From the NCBI RefSeq assembly GCF_964340395.1, contig NC_135554.1, positions 3,886,475-3,950,474 on the forward strand: a stretch of DNA of 64,000 nt, given 5' to 3'. The notes beneath the pieces are model-generated. The model saw only the letters and a list, made by a program, of their open reading frames with translations. It was not told the DNA's origin and ran no database searches. Positions 22,462 through 36,439 of this stretch are shown piece by piece (the stretch's first letter is position 1; each line of letters opens with the position of its first letter). The DNA is from Glandiceps talaboti (Eukaryota > Hemichordata > Enteropneusta > Spengelidae). Both the position numbers and the translations under genes were made by a program.

Positions 22462-22669
22462 ATATGAATTGATTAACTGGAATGGCTGGGTTTTGACTAT
22501 TAACGTGACCATAAGTATTGTTTTCAAATCTTAATGACATTCAGGAAATCTATGGTTATTAAAATAGTAATATGGTTGATAATAAAAATTAATGTGTTTA
22601 CCAGTGTAGGACAGACCAATACTTCCTTGATGGCTAGATATAGGCTAACCAATGAATACACAACTAATA

Positions 22670-22913
22670 CTCGGGTCGTTGGCGGCCGCGCGATTAGCTC
22701 GTACGCCTTTTACCTCTGCAGCCTGGGTTCGAACCCGCCTGGTATCCGCTGGGTTTGATTAAATTTACCACGCTGTAAGTAAGAAGAGTGTCGTTCAGTT
22801 TGACTCTACCGAACAACGCAGGTTTTCCCCGGGTACTCCGGTTTACACCGAACTTTCCTCCTGTTATTGGGCAATGCCTGTTGGATGGTTAATAAATAAA
22901 TAATAAATAAAAA
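22670..22913 (+). mobile_element. tRNA-derived SINE
   Basis: A degenerate Pol III A box (ATTAGCTCGTACG at about 22692) and a perfect B box (GGGTTCGAACCC at 22725-22736) lie at tRNA-like spacing. A body follows with TTTTCCCCGGGTACTCCGG (about 22823), a block common in SINEs of marine animals, and an AATAAATAAATAATAAATAAAA tail is present at 22891-22912. It is about 240 bp long. It lies downstream of the GPCR pseudogene, only in unit 2. Confidence 0.75.
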
Positions 22914-23073
22914 CATACATCATCACACTTTTGTGTGCGGTGAATGAGAACAACAATGATAATCAGTAAGATTGTATCTTCAAAAGATTTCATGTAACCT
23001 AGTGGTAAATCATTTGTAGATGATCAAAATTATGTTCGATATATTTGGAATTGGCTATAATATATACATAATA

Positions 23074-23206
<133 letters not shown>

Positions 23207-23261
23207 CTCGGTGAGTATCAATCTGCTAAGACAGTGCTCTATACCACAGTGGCAGAGCGTA

Positions 23262-23425
23262 ATAGTTTTGGTAGTACTGGAACTCTTTCTTGGTTGTAAC
23301 TCGGAGTTTCACGCATGGCGCGATCATCAGACAACTTGGCTATAATATATACATATTGTTGTCTGGTGATCGCGCCATGCGTGAAACTCCGAGTTACAAC
23401 CAAGAAAGAGTTCCAGTACTACCAA

Positions 23426-23431
<6 letters not shown>
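23262..23431. repeat. 74-bp foldback (cruciform) between two (TA)n tracts
   Basis: Arms 23262-23335 and 23358-23431 are complementary over 74 bp with a single G-T type mismatch; the loop is 22 nt. The arms contain AACTCGGAGTTTCACGCATG and its complement. It is bounded by (TA)n on the right and lies 56 bp from (TA)n on the left, as expected for an element that targets or creates TA repeats. Confidence 0.92.

Positions 23432-23501
<70 letters not shown>
23429..23501. repeat. (TA)n microsatellite
   Basis: A pure TA run contiguous with the foldback's right arm. Confidence 0.98.
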
Positions 23502-23504
<3 letters not shown>

Positions 23505-24117
23505 TAATCACTTGATGTTAATATCTACACTTTCTAATTTCCCTAGTTACAATCACTGCATACCCTCATTTTATACTTGCAAAGTGTGTACAGTAGTACT
23601 GTATAACATACTGTCACCCAGTTCCTTTATTGTATACAATATTGTTTAATAATATACATTATTGTCATCATAGTACGTAATTAAACGCAATACAAGACGG
23701 AGACGGAAAGGCACTCGGCACGTCAACACCAAGCATGTTATTGGGGGAAAGCATAACCTCTGAGAGAAGTATTAGTTTAGTGGTGGGATTCCATTGGCTT
23801 GATCACTTACTAGAAACAATGGTACATGTTATTGAAAAACCATTTTGACTCACTGATAAAAGAAGCTTTTTTATATCTAATTTGCATGATTCTTTTAAAC
23901 ATATAACCGTTAACGTTCACGTACTTGAATCCACCACTTCTAATAACATATACCCATGAATAAATGGAATTTATGTCCTTTTGAGTAATTTTGACGACAA
24001 TGCAATTTTTTTTCAATTTTGGTTTACATTTCCTTTGGTAACCACAGATGTTCACTTTCCAATCAGTTTACTCATTTTATTTTGACATCATAACTTTCCA
24101 CAAAGATTTCTCGAATG
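23502..24117. other. Non-coding part of duplication unit 2
   Basis: No gene. About 23680-23790 matches unit 1 at about 15610-15700. Confidence 0.5.
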
Positions 24118-26805
<2,688 letters not shown>

Positions 26806-27910
26806 AATATATACCCCCAGTATATAGAGGAAGGCGTGTGATATATGTACCCCAGTATATGGAGGAAGGCGTGATATATATACCCCCAGTATATGGAGGA
26901 AGGCGTGTGATATATGTACCCCAGTATATGGAGGAAGGCGTGTGATATATGTACCCCAGTATATGGAGGAAGGCGTGTGATATATGTACCCCAGTATATG
27001 GAGGAAGGCGTGTGATATATGTACCCCAGTATATGGAGGAAGGCGTGTGATATATGTACCCCAGTATATGGAGGAAGGCGTGTCATATATGTACCCCAGT
27101 ATATGGAGGAAGGCGTGTGATATATATACCCCCGGAAAGCGTGTGATATATGTACCCCAGTATACAGAGGAAAGCGTGTAATATATATACCCCCAGTATA
27201 TGGAGGAAGGCGTGTGATATATATACCCCCGGAAAGCGTGTGATATATGTACCCTCCAGTATATGGAGGAAAGCGTGCAATATATATACCCCCGGAAAGC
27301 GTGTGATATATGTACCCCAGTATACAGAGGAAAGCGTGTAATATATATACCCCCAGTATATGGAGGAAGGCGTGTGATATATATACCCCCGGAAAGCATG
27401 TGATATATGTACCCTCCAGTATATGGAGGAAAGCGTGCAATATATATACCCCCGGAAAGCGTGTGATATATGTACCCCCAGTATACAGGGGAAAGCGTGT
27501 GATATAAGTACCCCCAGTATACAGAGGAAAGCGTGTGATATAAGTACCCCCAGTATACAGAGGAAAGCGTGTGATATATGTACCCCAGTATAGACGGAAG
27601 CGTGTGATAGATATACCTAGTATAGAGGAAGGTGTGATATATATATATATACCCAGTATAGAGGAAAGTGTGATATATATATACCCAGTATAGTGGAAAG
27701 CATCGATATATGTACCCCAGTATAGAGGAAAGTGTGTGATATATATACCCAGTATAGAGGAAAGCGTGTGATATATGTACCCAAGTATACGGAAAGCATG
27801 TGATATATGTACCCAGTATAGAGGAAAGCCTGTGATATATGTACCCCAGTATAGAGGAAAGCGTGTGATATATGTACCCCCAGTATACAGACGAAAGCGT
27901 GTAATATATG
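26806..27910. repeat. 35-bp minisatellite with shorter variant units
   Basis: The basic unit (CCCCAGTATATGGAGGAAGG then CGTGTGATATATGTA) is 35 bp, counted at 26887 to 26922. Units reduced to TACCCCCGGAAAGCGTGTGA, lacking the PuTATGGAGG segment, alternate with full ones at about 27125-27470, giving a higher-order pattern with one long block copied almost exactly (about 27120-27280 and 27280-27440). The 404-codon minus-strand frame across it is a repeat artefact. Confidence 0.95.
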
Positions 27911-28652
27911 CATTTATACGTCACCTGTCACCAATCTCGCATTCTGATTGGTCGAGAGCCCTGCAGATACGCAGGCGTATTTTTCACCAACAGCCGTATT
28001 TTTGCTTGTTGTATCACGTGATCACTGGACGTCCCCTTGTAAACAAACCAAGCAGACAACTAGAAATACAGCTATAACCAACATTTCCAAATGCCAAATT
28101 TATTGTCAACCGTATGCAATATCATCGTTGTATACATTGTAACAAGTCTTTGAACTGTATGTTTTGTGTCAGAGGGAAAATGTCAAAAATTCCATGCAGA
28201 ACGGCGATAGTCCAGATACGGCGAACGCACGGTCGTCACGCGATCGTGAACATGAATTCCTAAATATATGAAGGATATCAAAATTACCACCACATAGGGT
28301 GCAATTTTTGCTTAACTAGAACAACAAAGTATATCACGAACATTTCTGTACATTTAATGGAATACAGTACGCAAAACAAAGACGCACTCATTTTTCTACT
28401 TAAGGTTATAAGTTTGAGTATATCTTTGAGTGATATGCAAATAGTAAACATTACGTCATACTACTGAGCAAACGCGCAGTCTGATTGGATGATAAAGTTA
28501 AGGCTGAGATGTAAACAACCGCACTGCAGTCATTAGAGAAGTACGTGATACTACGCCCAAAAGTATAACGCGGAAGTGATCTTGTTTTAAAATGAAACAG
28601 CATTTTTAGACATTCAAAAATTGAATTTCGTAGTCGCAGGTGACGTATAAGT
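27911..28652. other. Non-coding, possible MITE remnants
   Basis: CGCATTCTGATTGGTCGAG at about 27938 and GCGCAGTCTGATTGGATGA at about 28471 are similar and may belong to one repeat family carrying a CCAAT-type core (ATTGG). No gene is seen. Confidence 0.35.
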
Positions 28653-28782
28653 ATGTTATTTGCCAAATACGGTTCCACATCTTGCTGCTCGAGGTAATTT
28701 TTCCGGTATAACGGCTCGCCTCCGGCTCTCCGTTAACGTTATTACCGCAGCAAGATATGGAACGGTATTTGGCAAATAACAT
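28653..28782. repeat. Foldback with 36-bp arms
   Basis: ATGTTATTTGCCAAATAC... (28653-28688) pairs with ...GTATTTGGCAAATAACAT (28747-28782) with two mismatches. The 58-nt interior pairs further (GGTAAT with ATTACC) and is GC-rich. Likely a MITE. Confidence 0.8.
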
Positions 28783-29378
28783 GTACGTACACGACACAGA
28801 GTGTGCCTATGAAAACATTGGAATATAACCATAGATATTCACAAAATAGGCACATACGAAAGTGAAGTTTTACACAATTGTATTATATTGATGCCCACGG
28901 TAGCACTCTAGACTCATGGATTGTATTGCTTAGCATCATCAATACATAAATAATTAACTGTGTGGCAAATACTCTGTAAAAGGTTAAATATAGTAATGCT
29001 TTACTAGAGCCCGTTGATTAGAACTAGATGGAAAATAGAATTGTTGGTGTGTATCTAAGGGACCGGACAGAATTTACGGCAGGGGGGGGGCGGCATGAAA
29101 AAAATGGGAGGCTTGAAGGGGGGGCCATGAAAATTCTCATGGTTTGAAAGGGGGGGGGGCGAAATATTTTGTCATTGAAAAAAATTAATATGTTAGAAAA
29201 TTTAGCATTGCATGAGATAGCACTTGATATCGCCTTTAATATTGAATGTCTACACTTTCATTTATGTATTAAAATGGAAGTGTGTACGTTTGTATGTACC
29301 TATTTAGTGAAGCATAAAAACACTACTAAACATTAATTTGATACACCCTGAATTACTCTTATATACTCCAAATTGTTC

Positions 29379-29440
29379 ACACACACACACATGTATACAT
29401 ACATACATACATACATATATACATACATACATACATTTTA
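29379..29440. repeat. (CA)n/(ATAC)n microsatellite
   Basis: A short CA run followed by ATAC units inside the TIR element. Confidence 0.95.
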
Positions 29441-29484
29441 CCACTGTGGAAACAGGTTCAGTGTGTAATTACCATCAAGGATAC

Positions 29485-29485
<1 letters not shown>

Positions 29486-29577
<92 letters not shown>
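29486..29577. repeat. (TA)n microsatellite
   Basis: About 90 bp of TA dinucleotide within the TIR element. Confidence 0.98.
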
Positions 29578-29578
<1 letters not shown>

Positions 29579-29642
29579 TAATATACTAGCATAGGACGTG
29601 TAATTTATGTGATTAAAAAGTGACCTTTTACAACCTTATCCA

Positions 29643-30532
29643 CACTTAATACCAAGGCATTTGATGTGGTGGTTTTAACTGTCATTCACTGATACGTACA
29701 CAGAAACACAGACACAGAGTAAACACACATTCACATGCGTGATTTGTGAAAAACTGTAGTGGGGACATTTGTGGGGAGTATCTAAGGACATCACATCACC
29801 TACATAGTGTATTCAAATATCTATTTATACTCATAACACACACTGTTTTTGTAAATACAAAAACGTCTGGCCAGATTAATTTAGATAGGTGTTTTATTTC
29901 TTTCCTTGACACTATTCTTAAGTTTCACTCTCAGACTCACTAGAGTCTGAAGATGTGAGGCAAGACTTGCCTTTCTTTCTATCTAAAACCAGTGAAATTG
30001 AACTATTTCCCTCCTCAGCATCATCAAATGCATCTATCTGTACTAAATATTGTAAAGCATTTAGATGTCTGCGTGGTGTTAAGTGTTTTTTCATCAGTGA
30101 CTTTGCACTAACTTTGGTAGTTGCCTTCTGGCCGTATTTTCCTACAACCTTATCCACACGTTGCTCACTAGTTTGCACTTTCATAAAGTCACAAATGTCT
30201 TACATTTACATGTGTATTGGTAATGCATTTGGTGTAGGAAAGTGAAAGCTATATTTGTCAGACCTCAGTGTGCATAACATCCTTAGTTTGCTAGCACTCC
30301 ATGACATCACAAATGTCTGACATTAGATAGTTATTGTGTTATGAGTATAAATAGATATTTGAATACACTATGTAGGTGATGTGATGTCCTTAGATACTCC
30401 CCACAAATGTCCCCACTACAGTTTTTCACAAATCACGCATGTGAATGTGTGTTTACTCTGTGTCTGTGTTTCTGTGTACGTATCAGTGAATGACAGTTAA
30501 AACCACCACATCAAATGCCTTGGTATTAAGTG
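29643..30532. repeat. 198-bp perfect inverted repeat with 494-bp spacer
   Basis: Arms 29643-29840 and 30335-30532 are exact reverse complements by eye. The spacer holds the minus-strand frame 29918-30184. ACAACCTTATCCACAC appears both just outside the left arm (29629-29644) and inside the spacer (30144-30159), which points to a rearrangement through that sequence. Confidence 0.9.
29918..30184 (-). pseudogene. Small frame inside the TIR element, Lys-rich then Ser/Glu-rich tail
   Basis: An 88-codon frame from ATG at 30184 (minus) to a stop at 29918. The first half is basic (KVVGKYGQKATTKVSAKSLM), a central part reads HLNALQYLVQIDAFDDAEEG, and the tail is DSSESESET. No family is recognised. Because it lies inside a TIR element it is more likely the C-terminal remnant of a transposon protein than a host gene. 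The acidic/Ser-rich tail is reminiscent of the remnant at 7115-7417. Confidence 0.3.
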
Positions 30533-30945
30533 ATGACTACTTATGGTGTCTAGTTGGGAAATAAGCAAGATTATACCACATGTGTATGATTACATGTATG
30601 GTCAAAATGTTTTATTTTGTTTTGTTTTCTAAAAAACTTCCTCTACAACTACTAAGTTGTTTGGGCTGAAATAGTAACATAATAGTAGTACCAAAAGAAA
30701 TATTACAGTTGTGCTACAGTAACAAAAAAATTTGTACTCTTTTTAGTTATTGTAGGGGGCAGGATATTGTGCACTTTTTTTTTCTTTTTTTTTGGGGGGG
30801 GCCATGAAATTTTACTCTTGAAAGGGGGGGCTGTGAAATTTTGGTCACAGTGGATGGGGGGGGGGGGGCAGGAAAAAAACCAAGTCAGAGATAATTTCTC
30901 CCCAGGCCCCCCCCCCCCCTGCCGTAAATTCTGTCCGGTCCCTAA

Positions 30946-32203
30946 TACATATCGTTTTCTGTCCTTCCTTCCTGTGTGATGTGTGCCAGTTATTCGAAAA
31001 CCCATACATATTGAGTTGTTTACATGAGTCAGTTATAGTGACGTCATTGATTATCCAGCCACTTCTAGTCTGTATGTGTCTATTTTCATGTGAAATTCAT
31101 TTATCTAACCACTGATTTAAAGGAAATGTTTGAAAACATGAGCATTTGTTGATTTGCCATCAATGATCATGATATCACTTAAAGGTCAAAGTTAATGACG
31201 GTATGCACTTTAAATGTACGTAGTTGGTAAGTAATTGCACCCCGTAGGTCGTAATAATCATCATGAATTTAGAAATGTGACAAAAGTTAACAATGACAAT
31301 TTTCCCATTCGTTCTAGACGATTTTCAACAAGAGAACATTGTATAAGTCTGTGCTACCAGCAATGCACTGTAAAATTGTTGAAAAATGTGTTAAAACATA
31401 TATGATTAAAAGCCATGCATACTTAATGTTCTCTATGGATACGATATAAAGTTCCTTCCTATATCATGACAGATAACCCTTCGTATAAATGAAATACTTT
31501 CACCAGTTAATATATGTACGTAACATTCGTTTCAGTTGCAGTCTTTACCTTGCTTTAAATCCGTATGATTTCCAATAATTGATATACATATGATCTTTTT
31601 ACAGAGGAACACGTTCAACGTCTTTATATGTGAGTAACATGGGGCATCCTTACATCTTTCCACTTTAGACCAGCATAAATTGTTCTCTCAATGAAATTTT
31701 CCTCATGATACTTAAAAGCATTGAGGTGTTCGTAAATTATGGCATGAAGTTACGCAAACATATGACAAACAAATGATGTTCCATATGTTTCTGGTTTTGA
31801 GATGTCTTGTACATCCTTCATTTGTTGTATTTGTATCGTGTATATATAATAGATTTGTTATATTGTATTGCAATTGCACGAAAAACCATTTCATGGATGT
31901 ACTGTCATTAATAAATAAATAAGATAAATAGAAAGTTAAAGCAGGTCTTTGCTAGATCAAAAGATGTTTATTCAACTGAGTAATTATTTGGTTTAATCAG
32001 CATAACATTGTAAACTTAGAGTTTCAAATGCACACACTTTTCTACAAAACTCCTTGGTCACGTACGTTTATATTGCACCAACATGACGATCGAACCAAGA
32101 TTGTATGCTTAGCACGCAGACAGAAAATACTTAACAGGGTTCATTACTGTGAGGCCACAAACAACATAAAGCGTTACTTTTGGCATGAGTGTAGAGGTTT
32201 CAA
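30946..32203. other. Intergenic, no gene seen
   Basis: AT-rich sequence with only short chance frames. Confidence 0.4.
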
Positions 32204-32300
32204 ACTACATACATACATACATACATACATACATACATACATACATACATGCACACACACACACACACATACATACATACATACATACATACATACATAC
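32204..32300. repeat. (ATAC)n with internal (CA)n
   Basis: ATAC units, a central CA run at about 32252-32267, and ATAC again. Confidence 0.97.
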
Positions 32301-33611
32301 TGTTCTGGTCCCGGACAAAGACACCCTCAAATTATAAATAAACAATGTGGAGGCTTTATTTACAAAATATTCTGCTTTCTAACACTGACAATACTCTCAC
32401 AACCTTTACAGTTTATTCGATCAATATTAATGTTCATGTATAGGTAGAGGCATGCCCCAGGGGACATACGTAAAATCATACAAACTATATTTGGTAAGAT
32501 ATATGAAACACAGAGTATGTATAAATCGAATCGTTTTTTGATAATGAACTATGAAACAAATAAGTGAGATATTCACAGATCAATAAATTCCAATCATTGA
32601 ACAAATTATTGACATGATTGCATTTTCTGATTTAGGCCCAAAAAGTGAAAGATTAATCGGAACATATTTTTACAAAGCAAAACTGAAAACCTGAAAAGTC
32701 TGGACTGTGAGTGAGCATTTACATTTTTTTTTCTATCTAAAATCAACATATACATTTGCTTATAAAATTGTCCCACTTGTAGGGTTCTAACAAGATTAAT
32801 GGACATGTTCTACATTACTTTCTACTCAGTTTTCTAAAGAACCTTTATCAAAAGTTACAGCTGCTGTATCTAGTACTTTGTTAAGACAAGAACCTCTAAA
32901 TATATTTTTCATGATAACATGTTCAAAACACTTAGTGAAAAGAAATATGTCAACAAGGCCTGCTTGAGTGAAGACAAGTTTTGATAGAATGTGACTTTGC
33001 TAAATGGGGTTAATATCAACATGTCATACTTGGCGCCATATTCTATTTGTGTCTACTGTAAAAAGTAATTACATCAAACAACTGTCAAGACAAAATTGTA
33101 AATTTACAATGAAAAACTGAATGCCTTGACTGTATAATGTCCCGAGGAAGTGGTAGGATGATATCTTGGTCGCTATCTACTCAGTAAATTTACTTTCCAG
33201 CTGCATGAAGTTCTTAGAAGCATAGTCTAGTGCCAAAGAATTGTATGTGTACATGCAAACACACAATCATGCGAGTGGAAAGGTAAGCAAAATGGCATTT
33301 CAAAATGGCTTCCTTTCTCTTTCCCACTCAACAAATTTAAACACATCTAATTGTAAAAAAGTGTAATTTATACTAGGATAACTTGATATTTAACATTTCG
33401 ATCCAGTTGAACCGACATCGCAGTCTTCTTAAGGGAGAGTTCGAATTTAAAAAATCGTATTGGTGTTACCATGGCAACGTTGAATGGAGTGGCTGTTCAG
33501 TCCAAGAATGTGTGTCAAATACAGTTTATTGTGGCAGAAGTACATGACTGAAATGGTAAAGACGGTGAAATTGATGTCGCATAATCGTCTTATTTTCGTG
33601 TTAATATACTT
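32301..33611. other. Non-coding; possible minus-strand 3' UTR
   Basis: No coding signal. If the candidate minus-strand terminal exon at 33612-33797 is real, this would be its 3' UTR: on the minus strand an AATAAA occurs at 32360-32355, followed by a T/G-rich stretch. This is inference only. Confidence 0.25.
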
Positions 33612-33797
33612 TTATCTACCATTGAAATACGTTGTGTTCATTTGAAGTATTCCGTCAAGAAATTTGACAACTTCCTTTCTGTCTTTTGTAAAACGAATCA
33701 CAATATCCTTTCCCATGTGGGGGAAATTATGCCAAGTAAGTTGTAAATGAAAGAGAGCGGAAGGGCGTCTTCTTGACGAAATGTTAAAGTTGCTATA
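33612..33797 (-). CDS. Candidate terminal coding exon, unknown protein
   Basis: On the minus strand, TTTTGCTATTAG (an acceptor-like pyrimidine-rich end, closing at 33798) is followed by 61 open codons and TAA at 33614-33612. The translation includes HLQLTWHNFPHMGKD and RFTKDRKEVVKFLDGIL, an amphipathic, protein-like composition unlike the surrounding AT-rich noise. I do not recognise a family. No partner exon on the minus strand could be linked to it, and the stretch is short enough to be chance. Confidence 0.2.
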   Translation of the reverse strand, partial: YSNFNISSRRRPSALFHLQLTWHNFPHMGKDIVIRFTKDRKEVVKFLDGILQMNTTYFNGR

Positions 33798-34834
33798 CTA
33801 ATAGCAAAACGTCGATACAAAAAGTCATTCATTTAAGTAAATGTATAGCATAAGTTTATAATACACAGTTGTCAGTATAGTTGATACTGTAGTAATGCAT
33901 TCTTCAAAGTGAAATAACAACGATTAGGGACATTGTTGATAAAAGCGTGTACTTGCACAAATAAAATGGAACCATCAACCCTCAATTATCGATACTTTCT
34001 GGAATGTAAGCAGTACTTTGATCTTAATAAGAATTACTTTTCCACATCCTAAGTAATTCATCAAGTTTGTTTACAATACTTATCCTCGAATGAAATAAAT
34101 TATGCTATGACGACTCCTATGGTACAACTTTAAGACACATGTAATTAATTAACTAACAAAACTTTAATGTCAATTGCAAATATTCATGCTAGTTTAGTCA
34201 GCAAAACCTAAATTATTCTGTTTAATCATGAATTACTGGGGGATATCTCTTGTCTGTGGAGCACAGTTTAAATATTAAATATTGCCTGTGAGCTCAAATC
34301 CACAGTAATCCTAGAAACGCTGACGCCAAAATCCCTCCTCTCTAAATCTTGTAAATAAAACGAACCTAAATCTTTGTATACAATTCTAATTTTAATTATA
34401 TTACGCTGATTCACTGATCACGACCATGCGTTGATTTATTACCGATTCCCATTTGACTGTTGCTATGACTACAATGATTGTTAGTAATACTGTTTACATG
34501 CCCCCTTGCTGCTAATTACACAGGTCTCCTGAATATAACAGCACTGATCAATCTTCAACAAGATGAACTTGTTAATTTATTAGCTCATTATTGTTTTAAT
34601 TTGTGTATAGCTAGAATTATAAGTATCGTTACTTCGACTTTACCGCTTATTGTACATATACATTATTTGGTGTTTAACGAATAGAGGGTACAAGCGAATG
34701 AATGTTCCATTTGAAAACTGAAAACTTCTGCGTACTACTGCTACTGTTGTTGTTGCTGCTGTTGTTGCTACAAGTACTTCTGTTTAGTATAATAACAAGA
34801 ATGATACCACTTCTCAAACAGCAGTCATTAGCAA
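33798..34834. other. Intergenic, no gene seen
   Basis: Contains a short CTG/TTG-type triplet run at about 34739-34768. Nothing else is supported. Confidence 0.4.
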
Positions 34835-34915
34835 GCTGTGATGGCCGAGTGGTTAAGGCGTTGGGCTCGAAATCCAATGGGTTTCACCGCGCAGCTGCAG
34901 GTTCCTGCTCACAGG
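34835..34915 (+). tRNA. tRNA-Ser(CGA)-like sequence, probable pseudogene
   Basis: It opens with GCTGTGATGGCCGAGTGGTT, the acceptor strand plus A box of animal tRNA-Ser. The anticodon stem-loop is TTGGG-CTCGAAA-TCCAA, with anticodon CGA at 34868-34870. The acceptor closes with TCACAG at 34909-34914. The T arm is wrong: instead of a B box (GGTTCGANNCC) it reads GCAGCTGCAGGTTCCTGC, so the T loop lacks the GAA core and internal-promoter function is doubtful. Probably a decayed tRNA gene or the head of a tRNA-derived SINE. Confidence 0.65.
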
Positions 34916-35518
34916 GATACTAACTTTTAAAATTGGAATTCAATTTTATGAAAATACGATATGTTTTTGAGTACCGCTCGATAACATGTTTATTGTCAGA
35001 TACAATAAGGTTAACTTCGCATACGAAGAGTGTGTGTAACAATGATCAGTATACATTTACACATTTGTCCTGAGGAGTACAGCTATATATTTAACATATT
35101 GCTTATGGCATCATCTGATTGTGAGTCGATTTGACAATATTGCGTGGGGGTTATGGCACAATAGAAAAAAAAGCGCCATGACACAAAAACAACAAAATAC
35201 GAGAATTTTTCCTTTTCGGATATATGCACCATAAGTTTAAATGCTGCACTGTAAATGTATACATTTATTGCACGAACACTTATGAAGGATTTAAGGAATA
35301 AACACATAAATATTGAAATTAAATTATGAAGTCAAATTCAAAACATATAATACTTAATCATTGCCTCCTGCATCAACATTGCCTTCTTCCTTCACCAGAG
35401 ATAAATGTCTTTAAAACATTTAAGCGTATACTGATCTAAGAAGTTATTATATCGATACCATACTTTCTCGATGACCTGGTTTATTGACTATAAGAACTAC
35501 ACTCTCCTAGGAACTTAG
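34916..35518. other. Intergenic, no gene seen
   Basis: Unremarkable AT-rich sequence after the tRNA-like unit. No A-rich SINE tail directly follows it. Confidence 0.4.
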
Positions 35519-35665
35519 TCGTCGCAGTTCAGAGAAATGGTAGATGATGGTATAACCATGCGTGTCGGGATAGCACATGTACTGTGCTTATCTAACCCAC
35601 ATGAGGATAAAGAATATTACCGATTCGCTGTTGAGTATGACAAGAAGGGTACACTTCGAAAATAA
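35519..35665 (+). CDS. Candidate terminal coding exon, unknown protein
   Basis: After CTCTCCTAGGAACTTAG (acceptor-like) there are 48 open codons and TAA at 35663-35665. The translation contains FREMVDDGITMRVGIAHVL and PHEDKEYYRFAVEYDKKG, which looks strongly protein-like, with balanced charged residues and higher GC than its flanks. An ATG at 35537 lies in frame. I do not recognise a domain. It may be the last exon of a plus-strand gene whose earlier exons I cannot identify, or a fragment of a retrocopy. Confidence 0.22.
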   Translation, partial: SSQFREMVDDGITMRVGIAHVLCLSNPHEDKEYYRFAVEYDKKGTLRK

Positions 35666-36122
35666 GGGTTACTTTCTTTTTTTAAATTTAGGGAGATGTA
35701 GTTTTTAATCACAAAATTTGAAATAACTACGAAACTTTACAAAATTATTTAACTTAAACTTTGGACTGCACCAAAATACGGATAATTCCTATAGCTTCAA
35801 ACCCTGAACTAAACCTGAGGACTCAGTTGGAAAAGCTAGGATTTATTCGTGTTTTTAGTGCAATACAAAATAATTTATTTGTAACGATTCACCTACACAG
35901 ATGAATCTTCATCATATTACAAGCGTATTAGATAGTAAAGGATATTGCTTTGGTTTGGTTTGCGATCTACAGCAATCTTGATTAGGCAAATAAACTTATG
36001 GAAAACCAATTATTTTGAGCTGATGCTTATAAGTAGATAAGTAGACATTCATGACACAGAACAAGATAATTGTGACATAATACGTTATAAAATCGAATCA
36101 AACTGATGTTGGACAAAAGATA
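35666..36122. other. Intergenic, no gene seen
   Basis: AT-rich; no supported feature. Confidence 0.4.
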
Positions 36123-36396
36123 TTAACTCATTCGGTTCACGTAGTTATGTTTTCTTTTGTTTCCATATGTTCTCGGTTTCTTCTCATCAGATGTACATCC
36201 ATTACAGAGTGCAAGAACAGTTTTATATTGTCTTTTTAAGTTGATGTCAGTTCCCACATCCTCTATTTCTAGCGAGACTTCACACGACTTCACAATTTTC
36301 GCGATTTTATTTTTTTCTTTTGAATAAAAACAAAGTTTACTGTCGGCATGAAAACCTTGTTGAGTTTGGGTAACCGTAACCACACGATTTTTAGGT
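36123..36396 (-). CDS. Candidate coding stretch, unknown protein
   Basis: A minus-strand open frame ending at 36123. If an acceptor at 36397 (ATTTCTTTATATATAAG) is used, it begins PKNRVVTVTQTQQGFHADSK; otherwise an internal GTG/ATG would be needed. It contains four Cys and a basic C-terminus (RTYGNKRKHNYVNRMS). No family is recognised. It adjoins a LINE remnant on the same strand, so it could also be mobile-element debris. Confidence 0.15.
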
Positions 36397-36439
36397 CTTA
36401 TATATAAAGAAATTAAAAGTCACAATATAATAGTCTCGT

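Larger units (their letters stand above)
29056..30945. mobile_element. G-rich TIR element, PIF/Harbinger-like, 1.88 kb
   Basis: TIRs of about 33 bp begin GGGACCGGACAGAATTTACG (29059) and end with its complement at 30942. They are flanked by TAA on both sides (29056-29058 and 30943-30945), the 3-bp duplication typical of PIF/Harbinger. As in the element at 6750, both ends carry same-strand G-rich repeats: GGGGGGCCATGAAAATT at about 29119, and GGGGGGCCATGAAATTTT and GGGGGGGCTGTGAAATTTT at about 30794-30842. The middle holds (TA)n, a 198-bp inverted repeat and a small minus-strand frame. No transposase is seen. Confidence 0.65.
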
